A stretch of DNA of 64,000 bases from Corynebacterium afermentans subsp. afermentans. Lineage in GTDB: Bacteria; Actinomycetota; Actinomycetes; Mycobacteriales; Mycobacteriaceae. Position 1 is the stretch's first letter. Each line of letters opens with the position of its first letter. The position numbers and the translations under genes are program-made. Positions 37,766 through 44,715 of this stretch are shown piece after piece. The DNA is taken from assembly GCF_030408355.1 (NCBI RefSeq), contig NZ_CP046606.1:1054001-1118000 (forward strand). The letters run 5' to 3'. A model generated the notes under the pieces. It did not search any database, was not told the origin of the DNA, and was given only the letters and a program-made list of their open reading frames with translations.

Positions 37766-38082
37766 TTGGTCGTGGGTCGGTCGAGTTCCGCTGCGAAAAA
37801 AGCCGAAGCTGTCTTAAGAATCCCGTTTGCTCGCTTCAGTTCACGGTTCTCTCGGCGCAAACGCTTGAGTTCTTCTTCCATTGTTTCGCTATCCGGCGTT
37901 GTGCGGCCATCTCGTGTGGAGGCGCTGTCGCGGTACCACGCCCGCAATGTGTGGCGTGATACGCCGAGGAGCTCTCCGACCTGTTCGTAGGCACGCTGCA
38001 ATGAGCAGGACTCCAAGCGGACCATTTCGATGATCTGATGGACCGCCTTCTCCTTGAACTCGACGGAATACTTTCTAGGCAT
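37762..38082 (-). CDS. IS3-family transposase OrfA (DNA-binding)
   Basis: A 106-residue protein: N-terminal HTH of the transposase_8 type (YSVEFKEKAVHQIIEMV, ELLGVSRHTLRAWYRD) and a C-terminal leucine-zipper-like helix (EEELKRLRRENRELKRAN) ending in the conserved ILKTASAFFAAELDRP. It binds the terminal repeats and supplies the first part of the fusion transposase. It overlaps orfB by 4 bases. Confidence 0.92.
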   Translation of the reverse strand: MPRKYSVEFKEKAVHQIIEMVRLESCSLQRAYEQVGELLGVSRHTLRAWYRDSASTRDGRTTPDSETMEEELKRLRRENRELKRANGILKTASAFFAAELDRPTTK

Positions 38083-38253
38083 AGTTCAATCCTTCCTTAG
38101 CTGAGGTAGGAACTAAACCCAGGACGCTTCAGAACCAACCCCCCGCACACAAAGAATCGGACACTCTCCGCCGAGCTAGTAAGCATAAATTCCATTCAGC
38201 TCGACAGTCTTGACTCAACACCTGCATGCACATGTCGGTGTAGCGCGCGTTCT

Positions 38254-38661
38254 CTAGGGGATATTTTGCGGGATCTCCCAATCCTCTATGGGAGATCGGC
38301 GTGCGCCCCAATAGTCAATTCCCCACTCTTGAGAGGGGGGAATTGACTCAACTCTCCCGCCGTAGATAAATGTCTTGGGCATGTAATCGCTCTGAGGGAT
38401 CTTCTCCTGATTTACACGCTGCTCGGGGAGCCACTCAAATGCTCCGATTTGATGCCAGATTTTGTACTGTTTGACGAAGGAAGAGAAATCGCTATAACCG
38501 TATAGATGTACTAACTCATTTACGGTAAATTCTGCAAAACTATCTTTGTCCTCAAAGCAGCGGATTCGTAGCAGAAGATTCCCGATTGAAGTACGCGGTT
38601 GTGACTCGACTAGCTCGTCCAGGCGCCAAATAGGCAGTTCACTTACCGCTAAAATAGTCAA
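38254..38661 (-). CDS. unknown protein, family member A (paralogue of 39485-39829)
   Basis: A 135-residue soluble protein of no recognised family. It starts with TTG 38661, 6 bases after AAAGGAAG. The core matches the protein at 39485-39829: LPIWRL, LLLRIRCFED, FAEFTVNELVHLYGY, YKIWHQIGAFEW and a C-terminal DY. It is rich in aromatic residues (seven Trp) and mildly acidic, without membrane or signal segments. Base composition is clearly AT-richer than the core genome. It lies next to the IS3 element. Presence of two diverged copies 800 bases apart suggests a family of strain-variable proteins, possibly immunity or regulatory proteins. Confidence 0.65.
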   Translation of the reverse strand: MTILAVSELPIWRLDELVESQPRTSIGNLLLRIRCFEDKDSFAEFTVNELVHLYGYSDFSSFVKQYKIWHQIGAFEWLPEQRVNQEKIPQSDYMPKTFIYGGRVESIPPSQEWGIDYWGARRSPIEDWEIPQNIP

Positions 38662-38919
38662 GAATGTCTTCCTTTCACGCTGTCGGTTATCTAAAAATCG
38701 GAGCTTCCCCCAGCTCCCGCAAACCCCGAAGAGCTTGTTCTACGAAGCTCAGCCGCTCCACCCGGCGTCGCGTTCAACCCTAACAGCACTGCACGCCTTG
38801 CGCAGCACAACTCGTGTTCGAACTCCGCACCTGGGCCCACTGCGAACAGGCTAGGTTTATTTTTGCCCCTGAGCGTGGTTAATGTGCTGGTAGGGGCGTT
38901 GTGAAGAGTGCTGCGGTTT

Positions 38920-38937
38920 ATATCGAACGTTCGATAT
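38920..38937. promoter_or_regulatory. perfect 18-bp palindrome before a small gene
   Basis: ATATCGAACGTTCGATAT, fully self-complementary, ending 9 bases before the ATG at 38947. It covers the region where a ribosome-binding site or promoter would lie, so a bound repressor would block expression. It lacks the 4-base gap of a LexA box. Confidence 0.6.
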
Positions 38938-38946
38938 GGTGGGGGT

Positions 38947-39213
38947 ATGATTTCTCGCGAATTCGAACTGAAGTACGGCTCTCCCGCCGAGTCGTCAACG
39001 CTCGACTTGTCCCGCGAGACCCTGCTAAATGACGCGCAGGAAGCGAATGTGCTGATGAAAAGCGCGGCGAGATTCCTTCGCGTACTCGACGCTGCGGACG
39101 GCTGGGATGATCACGATTGGCTGGCGGCGGCGGACGCGCTCGACAACGCTGCCGACGATTGCAGCGACGCTGCGGACGTAGAGCAGGCCGCATTGGGCAG
39201 CGAGCAGGCGTGA
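38947..39213 (+). CDS. small acidic protein, unknown function
   Basis: An 88-residue protein with a strongly acidic second half (DAADGWDDHDWLAAADALDNA and DDCSDAADVEQ), probably two or three helices. No family recognised. ATG 38947 is chosen because the earlier in-frame start lies before the palindrome at 38920-38937. The GC content resembles the core genome, unlike the two flanking paralogues. Acidic small proteins can mimic DNA or act as antitoxins; this is only a suggestion from composition. Confidence 0.5.
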   Translation: MISREFELKYGSPAESSTLDLSRETLLNDAQEANVLMKSAARFLRVLDAADGWDDHDWLAAADALDNAADDCSDAADVEQAALGSEQA

Positions 39214-39484
39214 CGGGCGGGCGCACCGCGACACAGCCGTCAACGTCGCCGCTTTCGTGCCAATAGCGACAGGTCGCGAAGCGCGGAAAATAGACTTTTA
39301 CCGTTCATTCGGTAAAGCCTGCGCCGCGCCGCAACTGTTCGGAACGGGCACGCGTTGGCGGCGGGTGCCGCAGAGAGCATTATAACCAAGGCTGCCAGAG
39401 GGCCATTACAAATTTCTTACTGAGACTCATCATGAGACCATGATGCCCCGTTCTGGTTCACACCCCGAGAACTTAACCTAATGT
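39214..39484. other. gene-free stretch
   Basis: Between two convergent small genes. A short inverted pair, TTTACCG and CGGTAAA at 39297-39316, encloses TTCATT; I see no coding sequence and no other clear signal. Confidence 0.4.
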
Positions 39485-39829
39485 TCACAGCTTTTTCATC
39501 CCCCATTCCCATCCCCCACGATCAGCATCAGGAGAGGGGGGAGCGTAGCAATGGGAAATCTTTGAAGCGTGAAAGTAGTCCGTGAACGGCTTTTGCTCAA
39601 GATGCACACATTCCTCAGAGTCCCATTCGAACGATGCCAATTCATGCCAGACCTCAAATTGTAGCCGCAAACAATGCAGATCCTTAAGGCCAAAAAAGCT
39701 GCATAGCTCTGAAATCGTAAACTCCGCAACGACTTCATCTTTGTACAGCTTAATCCGAACAACATGATGGTCAACGTCTGCCGGTTCGCCACCCTCTAGG
39801 TTCCAGAGTGGGGTTTTTAACAATTTCAT
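39485..39829 (-). CDS. unknown protein, family member B (paralogue of 38254-38661)
   Basis: A 114-residue protein from ATG 39829, 5-6 bases after AAGGAAGC. It shares with member A the ordered pattern P-[LI]-W-x-L, VRIKLYKD, VAEFTISELCSFFGL, FEVWHELASFEW, E...V...E..P..DY; about 30 percent identity over 75 residues by eye. The C-termini differ completely. AT-richer than the core. A longer open frame reaches 39964 but has no supporting start site. Same orientation as member A. Function unknown. Confidence 0.65.
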   Translation of the reverse strand: MKLLKTPLWNLEGGEPADVDHHVVRIKLYKDEVVAEFTISELCSFFGLKDLHCLRLQFEVWHELASFEWDSEECVHLEQKPFTDYFHASKISHCYAPPSPDADRGGWEWGMKKL

Positions 39830-40012
39830 TAGAGCTTCCTTAATTGGACTCCCCTGTAAAGTCTCCCTGGCACCGTTCCAGTTAAAGGAATGGGGATGGT
39901 GGTGCCACGTTCTATCCAGCGCAACCTCTTGTGGCCAACACACTTCACTCACGTTCCCTTTCAATTAGGGTACAGCCAAATGAGACGCGGACAGTAGTGC
40001 CCGAGAACGGGT

Positions 40013-40052
40013 AACACCCCGCCACCTTGGTTTTTGTTGGTGGCGGGGTGTT
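40013..40052. terminator. strong 14-bp hairpin
   Basis: AACACCCCGCCACC pairs perfectly with GGTGGCGGGGTGTT around a 12-base T-rich loop. It lies upstream of the gene for member B and 200 bases before the 35-residue ORF, with no obvious gene that needs it; it may be a terminator left from a lost gene. Confidence 0.65.
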
Positions 40053-40065
40053 GCGGGGGGTTTCG

Positions 40066-40140
40066 GAAAACCCCCTGACCACCACCAACGCGGCGCAGTT
40101 CCAGACTTAGTTCCACGACGATTTTGGTTTAGTTCCAAAC
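40066..40140. repeat. intergenic repeat, copy 2
   Basis: Shares the ordered blocks GGAAAAC, CCTGACCAC, CAACGCGG, CAGTTCCA and GTTCCAAAC with 35360-35435. It directly follows the hairpin at 40013-40052. Confidence 0.5.
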
Positions 40141-40250
40141 TTCAGCGTAGTCGGACGAATTTGCCACGCATTAGACGTGGGCCATCTTCCACCTGTCGTC
40201 CTAAAATATTAGAAAGATCACGTAACTCACGGAATATCGAAGGAGACACC

Positions 40251-40358
40251 ATGAACCTCGGAATCGGTGAAGTTTTTATCATCCTGCTAATCATCGCCCT
40301 GTTCGCCGCGCTGGGCTACGCCCTCTGGAGGATTGTGCGTTCCGCAAGTCAGAAATAG
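40251..40358 (+). CDS. 35-residue single-helix membrane peptide
   Basis: ATG 40251 lies 6 bases after GAAGGAGA, a strong ribosome-binding site. The peptide MNLGIGEVFIILLIIALF continues as one hydrophobic helix (about residues 5-28) and ends in a basic tail WRIVRSASQK. The size and layout resemble small membrane regulators and type I toxin peptides. No antisense RNA could be identified by eye. It is alone between two repeats and the HEPN gene. Confidence 0.5.
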   Translation: MNLGIGEVFIILLIIALFAALGYALWRIVRSASQK

Positions 40359-40488
40359 CCCGCCGGCACCACGGAGCCCGTTTGCCCACCGGAATCTCTG
40401 CGCTCGCTATTTTGTTCCCCGCCGTCCAACGACTGGCGGGGTTTCGCGCCAGCGTGGCCTTCGCTGACGGCCCTTTTCAATGCGCCTC

Positions 40489-41442
40489 TTAAGACCGTTC
40501 TCTCCTGTGCTTCTGCAACTCGGCTTCCAGCACGTCGCCCGCGCCGACAAACTTCTCGGTGAACGATTCGACAAGTCCTAACGAAACGGACTGCGCGCTC
40601 AAAATGTCGGCCTGGTCAAGGTTGCCCCGCTTTTTCCACTTCGCAACTTTCTTTTCGAAGTCGTTGTCACGCATCGGCTTGCGTTTGATGACAAGCGAGT
40701 GCGGAAGCATAAACCGAAGCATCGAGTATCGTGCCGCCTCCTTTTCACTGGCAATGTCTTTGCCGATAGTCCAGTCGCCATGGACTAACATGTTGCGGAT
40801 TTTCAGAGCCTCTTCGAGGCCACGCGCCGTTTCTCGGCATGTTTCACACTCAGACCTTTTCGCTATAGCCTCTCGCATGGTGCTGACCTTTTGCTGGGCT
40901 TCAATAGTTGCCCCGAAGTGCTCATCTCTGCTGAACTCCACGTCGCAGAGGTCAGCAAGCAGGTTTTCCACTCGTCCTGAGGCAAGGAAAAACGAACCGT
41001 AGGCGACAAGGAAGTCGTTATGAAACCGTTCGAGAAATGGCAGCGGGTCGTCAAGTTTGAATGCCTTTCCGATGTAAGACTCGGCTGACGAGGTCGCGGC
41101 ATCGAGAACATCGCCCAAGTCGAGTGTTGCTTCGACTTTCTTGGCAACGCTGCGCATGGTGGCGGCAAGTTTCGAGTTGACAGCTTCAGCAAGTGACGGA
41201 GTGCCGGGTATCGAAGCGAGAATCGACGCGTTAATTGTCGGGTCCATGTCAGGAAGAATTGATTTCGCGTCGAAACCGAGGTTCGGTTTGGGCACCGACG
41301 CGAACACGCTGGGGTCATAGGAATTCCAGACGATGTCCCGTAGCCACTGCTCAAGACGAGCACTGCGGGCGTGGTCGGTACCGGGCTGCGGTTGTGACGG
41401 CTGATTGTGGTCGTATTCCTGCTCATCGTTGTGGTCGGTCAT
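40489..41442 (-). CDS. HEPN-motif protein, possible RNase
   Basis: A 317-residue soluble protein starting at ATG 41442 (the frame extends upstream to 41526 without family sequence). The N-terminal 30 residues are polar and probably disordered. Helical segments follow, and near residue 216 is KIRNMLVHGDW, which fits the HEPN R-x4-H catalytic motif within a long helix (RGLEEALKIRNMLVHG). A CETC pair precedes it by about 15 residues. HEPN proteins include RNase toxins, anti-phage effectors and uncharacterised proteins of similar size. With no antitoxin gene beside it, function is unproven. Confidence 0.6.
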   Translation of the reverse strand: MTDHNDEQEYDHNQPSQPQPGTDHARSARLEQWLRDIVWNSYDPSVFASVPKPNLGFDAKSILPDMDPTINASILASIPGTPSLAEAVNSKLAATMRSVAKKVEATLDLGDVLDAATSSAESYIGKAFKLDDPLPFLERFHNDFLVAYGSFFLASGRVENLLADLCDVEFSRDEHFGATIEAQQKVSTMREAIAKRSECETCRETARGLEEALKIRNMLVHGDWTIGKDIASEKEAARYSMLRFMLPHSLVIKRKPMRDNDFEKKVAKWKKRGNLDQADILSAQSVSLGLVESFTEKFVGAGDVLEAELQKHRRERS

Positions 41443-41567
41443 GGTTCGAAACGTACCCATACCCGTAGGCCACGTCACTCGATACTGAAAAAGAGACTGC
41501 CTCAAACGCGAAACCTGCCCAGCCAAGGTGTGTGCCTTAGGCCAGGCGGGTGAAAAGCGAAGAACTG

Positions 41568-41801
41568 CTAGACGGTGTGGAACGAGCGGGCTGTCTTGGT
41601 GAGCACGGCGTTCATGCCATCGCCTCGAAGCCGGAGCACAATGTGCTTGCCCGTCTCATACGACTTGGCGCGGCCCAGCAGTTCGGTGCCGGTACAGTCC
41701 CAGACTTCCCATACGTCCTCTGTGAACAGCGTGTCGTTTGTGGCCCGGTACCCGTCCTCCGAAGGCGCGTCGGTCGCTAAACAGCGGCTTGAACTAACCA
41801 T
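41568..41801 (-). CDS. small hypothetical protein or gene remnant
   Basis: A 77-residue frame from ATG 41801 with good GC-rich third positions over its last 60 codons (YRATNDTLFTEDVWEVWDCTG, then a KSYETGKHIVLRLRGDGM segment). The first 15 codons look less coding-like, so this may be the end of a longer protein truncated by rearrangement. No family recognised. It lies 125 bases upstream of the HEPN gene in the same direction. Confidence 0.35.
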   Translation of the reverse strand: MVSSSRCLATDAPSEDGYRATNDTLFTEDVWEVWDCTGTELLGRAKSYETGKHIVLRLRGDGMNAVLTKTARSFHTV

Positions 41802-41856
41802 TTCTGACGTGTCCGGTTTCTCTGCTGCGCCACCCGCGATTTGCCGTCAGGCGTCG

Positions 41857-42102
41857 GTGACTATCAAAAACTCCATCGAGGACGGCGCTAGGTGGCTCCA
41901 GCAAGGGCCAGCGTACGGCACCCCGGAGTGGCAGGAAGTCTACGGCCAGCGAAATATGATTAAGTCTCGCAACGACAAGTTGAAGAACTCACGAGGTATC
42001 GGAATCGGCGACTCCACGGTTCGTCTCACGCGAGGCTGGGTCGGCCAGCTGCTGGCGACTGTAATGTGGAGGTCAAAGCACACACTGGACGCAACAAGGT
42101 GA
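41857..42102 (+). pseudogene. C-terminal remnant of a transposase-like protein
   Basis: Open codons encode QRNMIKSRNDKLKNSRG and TRGWVGQLLATVM, which resemble the ends of actinobacterial transposase or phage-associated proteins (Q.N..ES.N..LK......RG....LLA....). The segment lacks an N-terminus and continues out of frame to about 42230, where AEKNAPKLTNRCRFQGIFA is read. I treat it as debris of an older element. Confidence 0.4.
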
Positions 42103-42254
42103 GATTGCAGATGTTACGGGGGCACAGCACCGCCACATCCGCTAGGGGAGGGCAGCGGCCTAGAAGTCGTGTTCGAGCAGAGAAAAACGCTCCCAAATTG
42201 ACGAATCGTTGTCGTTTTCAGGGCATTTTCGCATTGGCGGCAGAAGGGAATGGG

Positions 42255-42831
42255 TGCGTGGCCGGGACGTGGTGTAGCGGCGCACCACCCGTTGGGCATG
42301 CACGAGGCAGCGTTGGATCTTGGTTGTGGGCCAGCACTATTTAATCGCGCTCAATGCTCCTTGGCCGCCGTCGATGACGGTGATGAGTGGGGCTTCGATG
42401 CGTTCGAGCAGTCGTTGGTAGTCGCGGGTGGTTTCGTGTTTGCACCAGTGCCAGGCAATGACGTGGTCGATCGTCGCCGCGACGATTAAGCAGCCGCCGG
42501 CGGTGTAGGTGCCGTCGAGAAACACCTGGTCGTAGACCCGCCCGACGTGCCCGGTGGTGGGATCCGGCACATCGACGAGCCAGCACGGTTCAAAGCGGCG
42601 TTGCAATGTTCGCGGCGAGCATCCCAGACGGCGGGCAGCAGTATCGAGGTTGACGCCAGTGGTGAGGTGATCGATGAAGGCGCTGAATACTGCTGCGTTG
42701 GTGATGTCGCTGCGGCGCTTGACGCTGGAGGCACCGCATTGTTTGCAGCGCCACCTAGTGGTGCCTTTGCTAGTAGTGCCGTTGCGTTTCATTTCGCCGT
42801 CGCAGAAGCAGCGTGGTCGGTTCTTTGGCAT
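42255..42831 (-). pseudogene. truncated IS1249-family transposase
   Basis: From ATG 42831 the product begins MPKNRPRCFCDGEMKRNGTT with a zinc-ribbon-like C.C.....C..C pattern (RWRCKQCGASS), then an HTH region (LDTAARRLGCSPRTLQRRF) and the first DDE part (QVFLDGTYTAGG, AWHWCKHETTRDY, VIDGGQGALSAIK). A TAG at 42336-42338 interrupts the frame; reading on gives CWPTTKIQRCLVHAQRVV, the expected continuation, up to RPRT where homology stops. The C-terminal half including the last catalytic residue is missing. Confidence 0.85.
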
Positions 42832-42993
42832 TGCGACACCACACCACGCCGCGTGTAGCACACCACGGCAACCACACCGTGGATTTCCCGTCCGGGAGCC
42901 AGATATATGCTCCTGGAGCATATATATTCCTAAAACCCAGAGGTCAACCTCTGAAAATCAGCGATTCCGGACACACTTTTTGTCGTTTAACCC
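42255..42993 (-). mobile_element. IS1249-like element, 3'-truncated (right remnant)
   Basis: The outer end at about 42993 carries GGGTTAA and GTGTGTCCGG in minus-strand sense plus the ATATATGCTCC/GGAGCATATAT palindrome (42901-42925), matching the left remnant at 36653-36826 in inverse orientation. It contains the first half of the transposase and is cut at about 42255. The two remnants thus face each other across 6.3 kb. Confidence 0.8.
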
Positions 42994-43138
42994 CCAAGGC
43001 ACGCATTCTTCGCTACCCTAAAAAGGGGTGGAAACGAAAGTGCCTAACATGTGGCAATGAGCTGTGCACAGTTCGTTTCAAAGCTAGCGTCTGGCATGCG
43101 CACTAACAGCGCCCCCATCATAAGAAAGGTTCCATCAT

Positions 43139-43834
43139 ATGCAGAATCCCACTCGTAAATGGTCGAGGGATGCACGCCTTGCAGCTTCGGTGGCTCTCGC
43201 CGCTGGCCTATCACTTTCGGCAATAACCAGCCCTGCCCAAGCGGCCGAAACACCCCAAACAGGCGCCTACGTGGTAGGAGCAGAAACGCGACAGAAGTTG
43301 TCGCCTGAAGATGTCCAGTTCGTAAAGAATGTGTCGAAAGCCGGACCGACATTCGTCGACGAAGAGGGCAAGATTGCAACCACCGCTTCAGATCGCGAGC
43401 TGTCGGACAACTACGGCTTCAGTGACCAAGACCTGGAACGTTTGCATGAGTCCGTTCTGGGGAAGCCAATGAACTTGAGTAGCTCTTCCAACGACGCGCC
43501 CATCAGTTCAAGTAGCTCGACCACCCCCGTTGAGTACGCTTATCGTGACGGCTCATCAGTTTGCTTCACCCACAATGACCTGTTAGTCGGTGCTGGGGCA
43601 GCAATCGTCGCCGCTGCTGACGCAGGACCGGTTGCCCTTGCCGCAGCTTTTGAGGCCGCAGCCACCGCGTTCGGAGGACCTGTAGGTACAGCGATTGGTT
43701 TCGTGCTTGCCGCAGCCAGCGCACCTAGCCTGGTCGAGCTCGGCGGACGTGCGGTCACTGCGGTTGCCACCAATCGTGGCCTCAAGATAGGAGTTCAGGC
43801 GGACTACCCGCCCGTGTACTCAGACTACTGCTGA
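43139..43834 (+). CDS. secreted two-cysteine protein with hydrophobic C-terminal half (bacteriocin-like)
   Basis: A 231-residue exported protein. ATG 43139 follows AAGAAAGG. Signal peptide: RKWSRDAR basic region, hydrophobic core, cleavage after SPAQA (residue 35). A hydrophilic segment (36-130) ends in a Ser-rich linker (SSSSSTTP). Residues 148-200 are a long Ala/Gly/Val-rich hydrophobic stretch broken by Pro and Gly (GAGAAIVAAADAGPVALAAA), flanked by Cys142 and Cys231, the very last residue. The gene 11 bases downstream encodes a small membrane protein. This layout resembles secreted pore-forming bacteriocins with an immunity protein, or a propeptide that releases a hydrophobic peptide. Family not recognised; activity is inference. 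Confidence 0.6.
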   Translation: MQNPTRKWSRDARLAASVALAAGLSLSAITSPAQAAETPQTGAYVVGAETRQKLSPEDVQFVKNVSKAGPTFVDEEGKIATTASDRELSDNYGFSDQDLERLHESVLGKPMNLSSSSNDAPISSSSSTTPVEYAYRDGSSVCFTHNDLLVGAGAAIVAAADAGPVALAAAFEAAATAFGGPVGTAIGFVLAAASAPSLVELGGRAVTAVATNRGLKIGVQADYPPVYSDYC

Positions 43835-43845
43835 GAGGAGATCCC

Positions 43846-44187
43846 ATGAATCAGCGAGTAGCTTTACTCCAAGTCGTTTTCCACATCCTCACCCTCACGG
43901 GATGTACTCTTTTGTCGACCCACTTCGAAGCTGGGAGCACCAGGCCAGGGGATCAATTAGCCCTTGGATTAATTCCGCTCATTCTGGGAGTCGGCGGAAC
44001 GGCTTACCTTGCAATCGTGAAGAAGCATCGCGACAGCTGGCGTTATGGAATTCCGACTATCGTTTTCGGCGTAGTCATATCGGTATTCTTTCCGTCTTTC
44101 TTCTCTCGTATAGTAGTTCTGATCCTCTTCCTACTGCTTATCGGCGCTACTGCATTGAAGACGCAGCGGACCCCAGTTAGGGCATAG
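43846..44187 (+). CDS. four-helix membrane protein, possible immunity partner
   Basis: A 113-residue membrane protein starting 11 bases after the secreted protein, with GAGAGGAG as ribosome-binding site. Helices lie at about residues 5-24, 38-57, 67-85 and 87-104, with KKHRDSWR in the middle loop and a basic tail. Size, topology and position match immunity proteins of class II-like bacteriocins. A strong hairpin (44214-44269) ends the unit. Function is inferred from context only. Confidence 0.55.
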   Translation: MNQRVALLQVVFHILTLTGCTLLSTHFEAGSTRPGDQLALGLIPLILGVGGTAYLAIVKKHRDSWRYGIPTIVFGVVISVFFPSFFSRIVVLILFLLLIGATALKTQRTPVRA

Positions 44188-44213
44188 ATCTCTTACGACT
44201 TGGGTACACGACG

Positions 44214-44269
44214 CCAGCAAGTAAAGACGCGGCCCTGGACTTACCTCGGGCGGCGTCTTTACTTGCTGG
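44214..44269. terminator. 17-bp perfect inverted repeat after the two-gene unit
   Basis: Arms 44214-44230 and 44253-44269 are perfectly complementary (CCAGCAAGTAAAGACGC and its complement) with a 22-base loop. It lies between a plus-strand stop and a converging minus-strand pseudogene, suiting a bidirectional terminator. Confidence 0.75.
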
Positions 44270-44294
44270 ACATAAACACATTGTGCGGGAGTTT

Positions 44295-44587
44295 TTAGGG
44301 GGTAGCCATGGGTGACGCAGCGACGTCCTCCCACCGCACACCTGCCCGCACGGCCCGGCAGAACGTGCGGACGTATGTACGGGTAGCACTCGCTCCGGTC
44401 TCGCCACGCTCGCCGGATTGCTCGTAGGCACGAATCTGGCCACATCGCTCCGCAGCGGCCTGCTCCGCGTCGCGTGCGACGTGCTCCATCCACGCGAGCG
44501 GGTCTTAATGATCTCTTCTTCGACATATGCCGTCACAACCGGGATGGATAGATCGCGCTCAAGGTGCATGTAGTTCGCCAAAGACAA
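44295..44587 (-). pseudogene. small frameshifted gene
   Basis: From ATG 44587 the frame reads MSLANYMHLERDLSIPVV and then EEEIIK; coding continues in another frame as DPLAWMEHVARDAEQAAAERCG and ends with RWEDVAASPMATP at 44295. A single missing base near 44500 (AAGACC in place of AAGGACC) explains the break. The restored protein would be about 97 residues, helical and charged. Family not recognised. It lies 40 bases from the IS21 element. Confidence 0.6.
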
Positions 44588-44715
44588 CGGAAATGCGTTA
44601 GTGAAAATGTTCTTGCTGTTTAGACCACGTGTTTAGTAACGGTGTGGTGAGTATCGGGTAACGCCCGGGTGAGTATCGAGTAACACCCGGGCGTTTTGGG
44701 GTTTCGGTGGGGTTA

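Larger units (their letters stand above)
36827..38131 (-). mobile_element. complete IS3-family insertion sequence
   Basis: A 1305-bp element bounded by inverted repeats TGAAGCGTCCTGGGTTTAGTTCC at the left and its complement at the right. The 4-bp target duplication GAAC is present at 36823-36826 and 38132-38135, so the insertion is recent and whole. It carries orfA and orfB on the minus strand and interrupts the IS1249-like remnant. Removing it and one GAAC restores the open start of the older transposase. Confidence 0.93.

Noticed and set aside
38920..38937. LexA/SOS box
   Set aside because: The palindrome has GAAC directly joined to GTTC; actinobacterial LexA boxes need four bases between these halves.
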